Of a stretch of 64,000 nt of DNA, positions 25,066-37,345 are shown piece by piece (position 1 is the stretch's first letter; each line of letters begins with the position of its first letter). Source of the stretch: Phoebastria nigripes. Lineage: Eukaryota; Chordata; Aves; Procellariiformes; Diomedeidae. A model generated the notes under the pieces. That model saw nothing but the letters and a program-made list of their open reading frames with translations, did no database searches and was not told the origin of the DNA. The DNA lies in NCBI GenBank assembly GCA_035582835.1, contig JAYKAV010000489.1, positions 124,001 to 188,000 of the forward strand, written 5' to 3'. The position numbers and the translations under genes were made by a program.

Positions 25066-26326
25066 AAAAATAACACAAAACTGGTGTCGTCTTATCAAGT
25101 TCCCCTCAATCTTCAGCAAAGTAACATAAGCTGCTGTAACTTCAGTTAATCATTCTTTACTGTGAGCTTTTTCTCTAGTTCTTCTCTTACCTCTTCCAGA
25201 GGATTCCCTCCTGCAATCTGTGCTTCTCCAAGGCCTGTGTAAGTTGCTAACTAAATACGTAGGGAGGGAAAATAAAAAGCATAATGTCTTTGGAAAATAT
25301 TTGGGAATGGTTTCAGTAACCAGAATTACCTAGCTAAGGATCCCAACTGATGGTGCTAGAATGGGATGGAAACACAGAACCTGTCTCCAAAATGGGAGCA
25401 GACACAAAGACAGGTTCCTTCCTGAGTGTGTTCATTATCCCTTTGGTGCAAGTGCTAGTAGCTTTTGACTGTTAAAATGTAAGACTGTTTCTAGTACTGA
25501 GTGATCCCATCGGCCCCCTTGCTCCCTACAGCCTCCTCTAGCCACCGCTGCTGGAGCCCGAGCAATAGCGAGACCCGTTCTTCCTCCCAACCACACTGTT
25601 CTTCGTACCTCATCTGTGCAACTGTGGTGGATTGGGGCAACAGTGGGATTTCCCACTTCAGCCTGTGTTCTGTACTAAAAGCATGCAAGTAGCATAGGAA
25701 AAGACAGTNGCCTATATACTTTGTATGTAGGCTGTGAGGTTTGAGGCTGCAATAAGAGAAATCCNGTCTGATAAGGGGTTGCTAGCCAGTCTGGAAAACA
25801 TGACTGAATTATCAGAGGCTGATTTAGGGAGTCTTCAGCATCATCTGAAAACCACTGTACTACAGACTCTTCTCCCATCTCTTTTTATGACTGCATCCTG
25901 TCTTGACATCCAGTCTTAGACACAGCCTCCCATCCTGTCATACATGACACTGCCGCCCCCAGACCTTAAGGTAGGAGCTTGTTTTTGCTCTCATTGTGTT
26001 AATGACACAGTCTTGTGTCCAGAAAGAAACTGTCTTTAAAAGAAGGTAGCGCAATGTCAAGCAGCTCAGGGCCAAGACTCGTCCAGTGACAGTGATTTTG
26101 TAAGAGGGGTTGAGGAGTGCAGGGGTGAGGTCCTGAGGGACCCCTTCCTTTGACGCTGGNCTCGGAGCGTGTTGTGCTCTGCACAAAGCACAGCTTGCAG
26201 AGCCCAGAGAGAGCTGCAGAGGGGACCTCTGGCCAAAAGTGTGTGTGCTTACGTGCAGTATCTAGCATAAAAGGGCTTATGTTCTTTATAGAGTCTTAGG
26301 ACCAAGGGTAAGAGCTATAATTAACG
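25066..26326. other. unique non-coding sequence
   Basis: No gene or clear repeat is seen. Short open frames overlap on both strands. Confidence 0.5.
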
Positions 26327-26358
26327 ACAATAATAATAACAGCAATAATAATAAAAAT
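26327..26358 (+). repeat. (AAT)n microsatellite
   Basis: ACAATAATAATAAC, then AGCAATAATAATAAAAATG: two short trinucleotide runs separated by AGC. Confidence 0.85.
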
Positions 26359-26427
26359 GAATCTGGTGCCATGAAGCTGTGACCTGAAAAACAGAATAGC
26401 CGGTGAGAAGTCATGGGTCTGATCTCT

Positions 26428-26453
26428 CCCCCTCCTCCTCCTCCTCCTCCTCC
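26428..26453 (+). repeat. (CCT)n microsatellite
   Basis: About eight CCT/CTC trinucleotide units in a row, ending in CCACCC. The opposite strand is a purine (AGG)n tract. Confidence 0.9.
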
Positions 26454-29400
26454 ACCCACGTCTCTATGCTTATTTCTCTCTTTCTTATTTTTCTTCTCTT
26501 TCTAATATTTTTTTTTCTACTCTGGACATATCCTTGAATCCTGGCCATTCCCCCAGCTTATGGGATTCCCATTATACACGCTTGATATTTAACAGCTTTG
26601 GCGTCTTCCATAGCTGGGAGTGAAAAGAGAAGAAACAGCTCAAAAATGTAATGGAGCAAAATCTGCATACTGAGCCCTGGTTCCATGTCCCTTTACACTG
26701 TTTACTTAGATCTTAAAAGCTACGAGCTGTGGCATCCACTCAGACTTCATCAGCCCATCCTGCCCTGATGCTGGCCTTGGAGACACTGCCAGCTCCACGT
26801 TCCCTTCTGCAGCCACCTCATTAGACCAGGAGGATTTTGTGGTTCCTGTGGCCGCCCCATTCCTTTTCAAGTCTCCTCTCTTACAGCCGGCTTTCCTGCT
26901 CCCTTCTGTCGCGGGAGGGGGCCGGGGGACTGCTTGTGCATTTGGGGGCCAAAATATATTTAGTTTTCTTCATTCAGAAATCCCTGATTACGCCCAAGAG
27001 CTAAATTTACCCCTACGTGAGTGTCTACTTTATTTGCTCAGTAAGCTGTCGTGCATCTTTATCACGTGGCAAGATGTTGGTGTGCTCCGTGCTGTGCAAA
27101 CGGGATGAGGAGTTGATCCTTCTCCCAGGAGATCCTAACCGCTCTGTTTATAACTGTACCTACATGGATGTTTTAAAATTGTTGTCATCATCTTCATATA
27201 AAAGAGAATATTATGCCATGAATGAGTGGAATAGTTCAGCATGAACTAAGCCTTTTAGAAGAATAGGTAAAATACTTTGTCTGAAATCCTGCCTCCTTAC
27301 ATGCCAGCCTAGTTCTGCTGCCTTAAGGAATCCCTAGAAATCCCCATGGTTCTGAGCTGTTCTTGGTGAAAAGGAGTTGGGGTCTGGTGGACCTGGGTGT
27401 CACGACCAAAGCAGTAGCCATCTCCCGCCTTCTCTCCCACTAGCTTTCTGGAGATCTCTTTTCTGTTTTGGGGGGGGTTTCTTAAATTTTTCTTTCCTTT
27501 CTTTCTGTTTTTCTTCTTTTTCCCAGTGGATGTGAGTTTTCTGGACATCAGGGGAGCAGCACAGCGTTCATGGTGACCTGTGTGTTGAAGTCGGTTATGA
27601 TAGAACTGGAAAAGTCTCTTGAGTATTTAGACAGTCTGTTTGATCTCCTTCCTTTACCTGTCTAAANTTTGGAAGTCAAAGTCTTGAGCATTGTAGTGCC
27701 ATTACCTGTGAGTCAGTGGGGACAATCAGACACTTCCAGAGGGCACTTCACCTGACTGGTCTTAGATGTTTATTTTACAGTGAGGGAAATTGCCTGTTTA
27801 CCAAGGCTATAAAGAAAATACAGGGGAATTAGCTCTGAATTAGACACCTTGGTTTTAGAGATCTAAGTTAGATCAGTCTCATCCCATGCTTTAATTTCCA
27901 GTTTCCTTAGCAGCTTTGAAAGTCTTACCAGAAACTTCTCCTGATGAAGCATCTTCTTTTCTGTCATCCAATGTCTGTCTTTCCCTGTTCCTGTCTTTTA
28001 CACCTGAGATAAGTCAGGCATTTCTTTTTCAGTGCAAGAGCCAAAAGATTTTCACTAAAGTTAACGGTGACACATTTAAAGCTCGTGAAAGCAAATATGA
28101 CTATGACCCAGTGCTTTGCTACTGTATGGGAACCATTGCTACAAGTTATCAGTGAGACTTTAACTTTTGTAGTGTGAAAGATTTTATATGGTTTGTAACA
28201 GCATCCACAGTTTTATTAAACAGATTAGAAGTGCCTAAGCATCAAGATGTGAGACAGCTGTTAACTGATGGGTATTAACAAGAAAATTCCCTTAGAATCA
28301 TCCATGGTTGAGCATGAGGAGATGCTCTTGATTCTTTATGAGTATCCTTTGTGGGCCTTGCTGTACATCCACTTGGGTTTTTTTCATTATCTCTGACCCA
28401 GCAGCACAGAAGGAAATTATCCTCTCTGATACAGTTTTCTCATCTGACAGACTCCATAGAAATGTCTCAAGGGTGAAAATTTTGGTCTGTTTTCCCAAAG
28501 GATTTCTTCCCTTTGCATTAAGGGAGAAGCTCTGGCTGAAGCCCTGTTCACCTGGGAAGAAACTTCTCCGCAGTGCTGTTGGTTTTGGGTCCCGCTGAGC
28601 TGCAGACTGGGCTTTCTGGGTTTTTTTCATGCCCTGCCCAAGAGTTGTGGCCCGAGGAAAGGCTTGCTTCCCTCACTTTGGGACTCATCTATTTGAAAAG
28701 CCATTGCAGACCATAGCCATCAAGGCTGGAAGATCAGGATCTCTGAAGTTGACTCTCTTCTCACAGGACAGCTCTGAGCATCAGCCCATTAAATGACTGG
28801 GGGCAGCTTCCTGCACTGCACTGATCGAGTCTCCTGTTTAATGACACCATGAAAAAGCAGCAACAAATAAGTACTTAAGTTCTTTCACACAAGCTGCTGC
28901 CAGACACCGTTGTCCTTTGGGACTGGAGGACCCTTACGTGCTCAGGTAAAATTACTGATTTCCATTCTGGAAGTAGGGTGAGAATTGGGCTCTCTGGGTT
29001 AACCCCCTTTCCTTAGTTGCACCTTTCAGTTTGGTAGATGTTCACATATTTATAACTCTGTGTACAAGCAGGTCAGCATGTTCTTCAAGGGCCATTATCC
29101 TGCTGCTCCCTACAGCGTTAGGTACACAGCAGGGAGTTGCATCAAGGAAATGCATTAAGACGAATCAGCAAGAGAGAAGGGTACCTCTGGGCCAGCTCCC
29201 TGCGTCTGAATTATTTATACTTCATAATTTCCAGCAAATCGCTGGCTGTTTATTGGTGCTCATCTATAATTGAAGAGTTTCCTAGATCACTGGCCAGCTT
29301 TGCTTAAGATGTAGCTGGCCGTGCTTTTGAAAGCTGTTACGAAAACCCCACAGGGAAAGGCAGGGTCTCAGGAGTGGCTGGTCATCCATTGAGGATACAC

Positions 29401-29592
29401 CCTTTTAATTTTTGGCTTTTGTGGGCACCTGGGACTGGTAGGTTTCCAGCATGTGGTTTACCATCTCCATTTGACCGCACCACATCATGTAGGGACTGCA
29501 TGCTACAGTACCAAGATGACCCTGACCAGGAAGTATTTCAAGGATTCTGCCTTTCCAAGCCCTTGCTCATACAGTGTGCTGCTTGTTCTGCC
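26454..29592. other. unique non-coding sequence
   Basis: No gene. A small G-rich patch lies at 26913-26946 (GGG, GGGGG, GGGGG, GGGGG runs), next to an AT-rich AAATATATTTAG word that resembles a MEF2-type site. A G-run/T-rich low-complexity patch lies at 27470-27525. Nothing else is recognised. Confidence 0.5.
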
Positions 29593-29627
<35 letters not shown>

Positions 29628-29648
29628 AGGGTTTTGTGTTTTCAAAAA

Positions 29649-29680
<32 letters not shown>

Positions 29681-29715
29681 GTAGTGGAAGGTTTTGATGT
29701 TCCTAGAATTCTTGA
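29593..29715 (+). repeat. two poly-A runs in a 60-bp tandem duplication
   Basis: A28 at 29593-29620 and A27 at 29654-29680. Each is followed by a related segment: GGGGGGGAGGGTTTTGTGTT and GTAGTGGAAGGTTTTGATGT. The ends of the two A runs are exactly 60 bp apart. This reads as a local tandem duplication of an A-tail plus flank, or as an assembly artefact of a homopolymer. Confidence 0.7.
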
Positions 29716-29879
29716 AGAGGCCGTGAAAAAGTGAGCTACTGTTCTGAATTAAGATGAAAAAGCCAAAGCCTTGAAAACTTTCAAGAGCTTAAAATCTAAA
29801 GGGAAAATATCAAGTGCATGCTTATGCAGGGGACAGAGTTGGCTTTGCATACTTTGGATGGCTCCTTCGTCAGGCCTGG

Positions 29880-30132
29880 CTGGTCTTTCTCCAATAACAT
29901 TTTGACTTAGTTTTTCTCTTTTAATTTCAAAATGAAATTATTTTGGCTGAAGCACTTGAACTTTTCTGTTTAGAAACACTAGAATGGGCTATTTTGAAAA
30001 TTTTTTTCTGGTTTTGTTTTCAAATAAAAAAATTATCTGGAACCAGCCATTTCAGTGTGAACAACTTCACATTTGAGCAACTAGGAAGTTCTAATGAAAA
30101 AATGTTTTGTTGAAATGTTCCCAACCAGCTCT
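29880..30132. repeat. AT-rich ancient interspersed repeat with internal palindrome
   Basis: TAATTTCA and TGAAATTA form an inverted pair near 29924-29942. Downstream come 'gaaaatttttttctgg', 'aaaaaatgttttgttgaaatgttc' and 'ccaaccagctct'. From memory, this vocabulary matches an old repeat common in turtle and archosaur DNA that ends in 'gaccagctct'. It shares words with the fold-back at 3.7 kb. The family name is not certain. Confidence 0.45.
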
Positions 30133-30195
30133 ATCCATCACTTCCTTTCACTACTACCCAATAAAAATAGCTCCCACATACCACTATAGTCAGGA

Positions 30196-30325
30196 GTGCC
30201 ATGTTACAGAAGAAGAAATAACTAAGCCAACAAAATGACTCACATTCCAAAGATAATATATAAGGTAGGGCCTGGCCAACTGGTTAGATTCAAATTAGAA
30301 CCAGCCTCAGCCTTCCTGCCTGAAA
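30196..30325 (-). repeat. diverged MIR-like SINE, minus orientation
   Basis: 'gttacagaagaagaaataactaag', 'aaaatgactcacattccaaagataatatataagg' and 'gattcaaattagaaccag' follow the order of the reverse complement of MIR ('ttacagatgaggaaactgag…aagtgacttgcccaaggtcac…gattcgaaccca'). Strongly eroded. Confidence 0.55.
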
Positions 30326-33300
30326 CAAAATGATCACAAAATATGATCTGTTGTTATTTTTTGATGTTTGCTCATTTTATTTTCGCACACTTCTATTCAT
30401 GATCCCACTTCTGACTTAGTGGAAGTGGACATGCTTTTAATGCTATAGAGACTGCTATTTCTCCTCATTTTTAGCCTAACTAAAAGCAGGAAACACTAGG
30501 ACTGTGGCAAGGGGATTTGTTCTTCTAAAGAGACTTTTTAGCTCTGTTTCGCCAGCTTGGAGTTTGGATACTCTGGTTAAAGTATGCATGAAGATCTAGA
30601 CCCCTGCACAACTGAAGTTTTACACTACTGGGTTTCTCTTTCTGAAGTGATGTTATTTTGAAGTAGCCGGAATTGTGAACCTCACAGAAACCAGCTGATA
30701 TAATTCTGTGGGATGTGTTACTCATGAGCATAAAGAAGTGGACTGCTATGGTCCCGTATGTCCTTAGAGCCTAAAATATCCTTCTTAGTTTAAAACGTAT
30801 AATTCAAAGACGTAAAATTTTAATTTTATTGTTGTTGTGAGGTACTGAACTAATACCCCGAAGTTTTTAGCTCGTTAATTCTGTTGATCTTCACTAAAGC
30901 ACTCGTTCCAGCAGAATGAGTCCTTCATGTATATACAACTTTTCAGCCAGGTTGGTAGTGCTTTTAGGAGCAGCTCATGGTTTAGGGTGAATGCATTTTA
31001 AAGCAATCTATAAATCTTTATGATCTTTGTTTTTCTTTCTCTTGCATGCATACTTGGCAAGGATTTTCAGTTTGCATCATTGAAAATTTGGTTCACCTAT
31101 GTACAATGGGTGAGATTTGTCCACATCTGAAAAGCCAACATCAAGCCCTTTGCACCTTTTAAATCTTCAAAATAGGACTGAAGCAGGACATTATGGTTTG
31201 CCAAACTGTTGCAGTGCCTTCCCCTGAAGCTGAAGTGAGTTTCAGCCAGGCGGAATGAAGGGGGTGATGGTGGAGAATGAATTGCTGTGACCTTGCAATG
31301 TGCTATGGAAGAAAAAGATAATTTGGGGGCTGCAGTACTGACTTTTGCTTTCTTTTCTCCATGGCTTTGGTGCTTTAGGTGACTGCTTTGACTACTGCAT
31401 CCTGTTTTGGGCAACCTCTTATCGAAATTTGGAAGCTTAGAAGAAAGTAAGTTAATGTTAAAGGTCTACAGAGACCAACTTATGGGGAAAGGTTTTGAGT
31501 TCAGTAGATTTAGTTTAGATTAGCAATATGCAGCATGGATAGATTAAGAGGCCAGCACTTGATGCGCATACACGCAAAATAGACAAAAGAGTAACGAAGA
31601 GTGGGCTGCAAGAATAAGCTGGGAAGAGCAACTAGATGTGAAAAGGGAAGATTTTTCTGGGCGTGGATTTGTCTGCTGGAGGAGTCAGTGTACTGGTTGG
31701 GAATTTTCAAAGGGAGACTGAACAAAATCCTGGATGGTGTGGTGGGCATGGCCTCAGGGTCACACTGTACGGGAGAAATACATGTTCTCTGGCTTAGTTT
31801 TGTGAAATCTCATAAGAGTATAAAGAATTGGGATAACTGAAGCTTTGGGTGTTTGGTGAAGATCTCAGCTGTACTTCAGTGACAGTCAGTGTGTGTGTTA
31901 GGGCAGTGCTGCCCCAGAAGGGTCCCTGCTGCAGGCAGTGCCATGGCAGGGTGGCGGAGTCCCTGCCCCGACGAGCATACAGACCAGGCCAGCGCAATGC
32001 AGCGGACTGCGCTCCGTCCGAATTCCCCCTTGATGTCTGTCCATCTGGCCTCTCCCCTTTTTCTCTGAAAAGAAAGTAAACAGCTGTTTTACACAGCCAG
32101 CGATTGAGCAAATGCCTTCTCCTGACCACAGCCAGCTCCCAGCCTGGAGCCACTGCCACGACTGCAGCCCTGTCACGCAGGGCAGGCACATGTCCTAGGT
32201 GTGCATGGACCTGAAGAGCCCCAGGCTGCTGCCACCGCTTTTCTGAAGGAAGGAATGGGAAGAGAAAACAGCCCCGTAAACGCTTGAGGCTTATTGTGTT
32301 TGAGAGAGGCAGGGGCAGGGTTCAAAGTGGCCAGAGTCCTGAGGTGCTGCCATGTACGTGTGAGGGGCGAGAGGGACGGAGGAGTGGTGCAGATGAGGAA
32401 GGGACAGCCTGAAACTGGGACTGGACCCTTTGCCTTGGATCTGAATAAATAAATCCAGACTGGGTGTGGGCATGGGGCATTTCACAGGAGAGTCGTCAAA
32501 AAGGCTTTTGTGCCATATACCTTTGACTCCCACTGGCTTTGAATCAAGCCTGGAATCGCCAGTGTTTACAACTAAGCACGAGGGGGACTTGGTGGTGTTT
32601 AATGCTTGGCTGTTATTAAACATCTTTGCTGCATGTGAACTTAGTGGTTCCTGGGGACACTCAGGAAGGTTAAGGTAAGCAAGCTGGAAGCTGGACATTA
32701 AACTGGATGCTGGGAGTGCTGCAAAGTGGCCTTAGTTTGTTACAGTTGGGTCCCTCTTCTGAGCTCTGTAGTTACACCAGTGACTATGCAAGGCCTGCAA
32801 AAATACCACAAGGAGCAGGATGCTTTGGAGACGCACTAACTATCCCTGAAGTGTCCGGTAGCATTTTCCTTTGCCCAGGTACTGGGGGGCTTTTTAACAC
32901 TGTTGTCAAATGTCCCTGGCAAATGTATTGAAATGATCTGCACTAGGAAATAAATAAATAAAAGACGTAAGAACAGAAAATGCACCCTCCCAAGATAGCT
33001 TTTATGTAGCTAGAAAAGTGAGGTGGTTTCCTGTTCTAAATATTTAACATGATGTTTATGATATGTCCTCTGGGGGAAGAGATGCTTGAAAGCTAATGTT
33101 TATGAAGTAAGTCTGGAGGGATGGAAAGGGGAGGGAGGGTACACTAACTAGGAAAAAAAAGAGAGGAAAAAAAAAAAGAACCTCAGGAGATGTCCTGATT
33201 TATGGCTTTACTTGCTGGAGAAAAATCTCTCTGTTTTGTTAAAAAGGTTGCAACTGATGGAAAGCAACTTCAACTCAGCTCCTTTTGAAACCAGAAACCT

Positions 33301-33420
33301 GTTCCCTCAGTCCAGACAGGATCTGAGTCTGGGCCAGCAGGAATCTTTTACTAGCTGCTGCCTTCGTGCTTTCGAGCCCTGCAGAAGGCCTATGTGTCTA
33401 CGCATCACGTGAGGGATGGA
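30326..33420. other. unique non-coding sequence
   Basis: No supported gene. The segment 31890-32250 is locally richer in G+C and CpG than its surroundings and holds open frames on both strands (131 and 97 codons on the minus strand). I see no splice sites, domain or promoter elements that would make it an exon. An A/GA-rich tract lies at 33151-33179. Confidence 0.5.
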
Positions 33421-33565
33421 ATGGTGGTCTGATGTTTAAGAAGCTGAGCCACATTTCAGAAAGGAGGGGTGAGTTTAGTTTCCTACTCTGCCAAAGGCTT
33501 CTAGTGTGATATTTGGGTGTTTAATCTTCCTTNGTCTCTGTTCCCTGTCTGGGAATAGCAACAAT
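33421..33565 (+). repeat. diverged MIR-like SINE
   Basis: 'atggtggtctgatgtttaag' resembles the MIR head ('ggtggtctagtggttaag'). It is followed by 'gtttcctactctgccaaagg', 'agtgtgatatttggg' and 'tctctgttccctgtctgggaatagc', in the MIR order (…tgctctgccactg…tgtgaccttgg…cctcagttccccatctgtaaaatgg). One ambiguous base lies within it. Confidence 0.55.
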
Positions 33566-36500
33566 TTCCTGATTCACTGGGAGATTGGAAATAAATCACT
33601 TTATTGTTATATACTTAAAAAATAAAGGCCCGGATTGCCATTATTTCAGGAGGGATGACTGAACTCCTTGTGAAGCACACTCTGAATGAATGGTATTTTT
33701 CAACTCGGTTTATTAAAAGTAAACCCATGCTTGATTTGTTTTACTTTAGTAATTCTCTATGTAAACTGCAGCAGTTCAGGACCAGCTTCATGTATGGTTT
33801 TGCCATTCCTGCCCCAGGGTGTAAATCTTTTGGGGGAAAGCTGTAGGTCAGAGAGGTGGAAACACCAATTGTTTCCACTACTCTGATTTTCAGTAGTGCA
33901 AGTTATTGCAATTTTATATACCGACTATGTCTGATATAGGGTAAGTAATGAAAGAGGCTGCGTTTGAAAGAAGGTTACTGCAACTCCTGCATATTTTACT
34001 GTAACGTCTTCTGGTTCCTCAGCAGAGCCCTTGGCGGTCCTTTTGGCACGTGCTGCAGAGTGCAGCAGGCCTTAGATCTCGGGACTGAAGGAGGCTGGAA
34101 GGTAAACATAAGAAATTTCAAACACAATCTTGTCTAAGTTGAAACTCCCTGTGGCTTTAGCCCTGGACTTTGAAGGTTTCAGAGAAGTCAGAGGCCAGGT
34201 AGAAAAATCCCACGTCTTAATCAATACTTTAGGTTTCTTCAGTGCATTGTGCTCAGCCTGGCTGAAAGTCAGGCCATTTGTTTCAATTATTAAATACAGA
34301 TTTATGACCTGTTGTTTTTCTTGGAAATAGAACCAGGCTTGGGACCAGTTTTTTCCTTGCAAATAGCTGTTTGGCTGTAGTCAGTCCATGTAGGTAGAAA
34401 TGTGTCAGTCGTGTTTATAAACATCCAGNTTCCTACTCCATTTTCTCTCTGTCCTCGTGACTCTGACCTTTCTCATCAAAGTGTAACAGTTACACATCCC
34501 TTTTGCTGGGATCACTGTGTTTTGCACAGGACTGATCTGCATTTGATGGCTTTTCTTTGGCATGCTATCAGCAAGCTCTTAAATAATTTTCCAGCAGAGA
34601 AAATCACTGCACTGTGACGGTGCACCACTGGGCAATCCNGTTTTGATGACAGGCAGGTCTGATTGGTCCAGCATGGGAAGATTTCAACTAGTGTTGATAA
34701 TATTAGTGTACTTTCTCACTCTATTAGCTGGTCTGCTATAACAACTATATTCTTCCAGTAACAAGTACGGATGTTCGTGTATGACTGGTTTTGAATAAAG
34801 TAATTTTGATAATAGTTGAAACAGTGATGGTTGAAAAGGCATTTGAACTTGGGTAGACTTCAGATGTTTGGGTAAAATTTATCTAACAGTGAAAGTTGAT
34901 AACGTGTGCTCCCTGTGCATCATGTTTACCTGTAGTAACTCGTTCCCATTAAAAAAGTGGCACAGGGAGGCAGTAGTCTACTACTTCTTCCAACTAATCA
35001 GTTTAGCTGCTTCTTCAGGAGGAGGTGTGAAGAAGGTCCCTTCTCTGAACCTTGTTGATAATACACAGAGAAGGCTGTTCTACACACGTGGCATTTAATT
35101 TTTTTTAATACTCCCCTTTGCCCTAAAGTTGTGAATCTCTTCAATTCCAACATAAGAAATTACTAAACATAAGAAAAACAGCAAACCCTTCCCCTCCCCA
35201 CAACCCTACCATACACACGCCTCCAAAACTTCACATATTACCTGAGCATCTGGAGCATTGGGCTGAGGGGAACATGGTTTTTAAAGTTTTTTTTTAAACA
35301 AAAAATCCCTAACTCTAATCTACAATCCCCTTCAGACCTGCCTCTAGGGAGAAACCCACCAATTACTATTTACTTTACCAACCTAGAGTGATTTGTGGAC
35401 GTACGTAAGAATTATTTATGGTTTCATGCAGGAAAAACTTTCAGCTCCCTATTTGCCCTTGTAAGTAATGAGTTGCCTCAGGGGATCAAAGGTCAGATTT
35501 TGGTTTTAATGCCCACCTCCTTTTAAAAAATAAATAAAGCAATCTATGTGAAAAGAAGAAGAAAAAAACTAACAGTCTGAAAAGGCTCTGACTCCTGCTC
35601 TGCTTTGATGTTTTAGGTCTGGAAGGGATCATAAATTTGCTGGTGTGAGATAGAGTGATAATAAATGTAGCTTTTAACTGCTGGGTTTTTAGCTCACACA
35701 GCATCCATTATCACTGGCAACTGCAAAGGGAATGTACTTTTTTTTTTTTTCCTTGTTGCTCTTTAGAAAGATAAATATTCACCCCACTATCCGCTGATGT
35801 CCCAAAAGCTCAAATGTAGCCTCTCCTTGTGATCATTCCCCAACAACTTTCATTCTTGGTCAAAATGATTCAGTGGTGTTGATAAGAGTCTGGAGGCGTT
35901 AGCTTGCCACTTAGTTCAGCGTTCACTGTTTCAGCTCTTTATTGGATGGATGTTTTTCCAGTAGTTTGAAGTGTGGTGAGCAGGGAATAGCCAAGGAACA
36001 ATTTGAAACAGAAGACATATTTGGGCTTGGAAGTTTGAGAACTCTTGAGGTTCCCAAAAGAGCTAGAAGCAGAACTACCATTTGGTTTTAGAAAGACTTT
36101 TGCATCTATGTTGTCTGGCTTCCTGTGAAACTCATACCCTGGAGCACTTCCTTCTTATTTCTTACTGACAAATAGGCCAGAGACAATGCCCAGGCATGGT
36201 GAAGTCTGCGTGCTGTGTCAGCACACTTTCATGCCATCCCTAGGACTGTATTAAGCTCAGACAAGATGCACTATTGGAAATTACTTTAGAAGTCTGACAG
36301 ATACTTTGTGCCAGTATGGAGCAGTGCTTCCAATGCATCCGGCTTAGTCATGTTGTAATATTTTAAAACTACGTTGTTAATAAATGATTTTAGCCACTTA
36401 GATGTCTATTAATGTCTTTTTACTGAATGCCAGCAACCTCATATTCCAACAATTTCCACAAGGACTTATTGATCATGTATAGATTTGGAATGAATTTTGC

Positions 36501-37052
36501 CAAATCAGTTGATCATCCCTATATATCTCTTTCTGTTTGCTTTGCTTTGTGAAGTGAACACTTCAGCTATTGTTTTTATTTTCCCTAGATCAGCAATTAA
36601 GTCATCTTTACTCAACTTGCATCTATTATGGATCACTTTTGCTAGTAGTATCATTTATTATTATTTTTTTTAAGTTCAACCATAGATGTGTTTCTTTGCT
36701 CTGCTGCAAAACTTAATGATTTTCCATATATTCTTTCAGGCCTCCATCTAGTCTAAATTCATCGCTTTGAGAGCTTTTAGAAACTGTTAGAAAACTCTGG
36801 GAGAAGAACAAATACTAGACAGCACTTATTTAAATAAATAACATTCAAAGGGTGTATTAAAAGACATTGACTTGGTCTTTACTTGCAACTTGCACGCAGT
36901 TAAGACTGTGAATATTTTTATTTATGATAGCTCTTGTTCTTATCTCTTTTAAGTGTTGTATAAAGTTTTTTATGTCTTTATTTAAATTGCATGTAGCAGA
37001 GGATACCTTTTCTTACTTGGCTTTTCCATTCCAATCATGGAAATAAGCCTCT
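33566..37052. other. unique non-coding sequence
   Basis: No gene or confident repeat. The strand at 35155-35360 is strikingly A/C-rich and poor in G on its left part, but I cannot match it to a mitochondrial gene. T tracts occur at about 35290 and 35738-35750. Confidence 0.5.
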
Positions 37053-37345
37053 TCATAGATTCAAAAAATGTAAGATCAAAGGGATGTATCACGTAGTCTG
37101 AATTCTTCTGCAAAGGAAGCCAGTCCATTTGAATCCATTTAGTTATAAGTGGCCTGACATGTCTTCCAGAAAAGTGTCCAAACTTTCAAAAGTAGGCAAT
37201 GCACAACATTTCCTAGCAGTTTGTTGTAACAGTTAATTACCATGACTTTTGAGCATTTCACTGCTAATTTGAATATGTTTGGGTGTAGCTTCTGATCAAT
37301 CTAATCCACTTGCAATTTTACTTTAAGCTACAGTAGTCCGCCTTT
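37053..37345 (-). mobile_element. old CR1 LINE, 3' fragment
   Basis: Read on the plus strand, 'tcatagattcaaaaaatg', 'agatcaaagggatgtatcacgtagtctgaa', 'gtcttccagaaaagtgtccaaactttcaaaa', 'tttgttgtaacagttaattacc' and 'tttgaatatgtttgggtgtagcttc' follow the order of the reverse complement of ancient CR1 3' ends shared by birds, crocodilians and turtles ('agttgttccaatggttaattaccctca', 'gaatttgtctagcttcagcttc'). The copy is very diverged, so it predates the younger CR1s in this window. Confidence 0.7.

Noticed and set aside
31794..32191. GC-richer patch with 131- and 97-codon minus-strand frames, possible CpG-island exon
   Set aside because: CpG density is only modest, both strands and several frames are open together, and no splice or start context supports an exon.
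35155..35360. A/C-rich, G-poor strand suggestive of a nuclear mitochondrial insert
   Set aside because: No mitochondrial gene or tRNA order could be recognised, and composition alone is not evidence.
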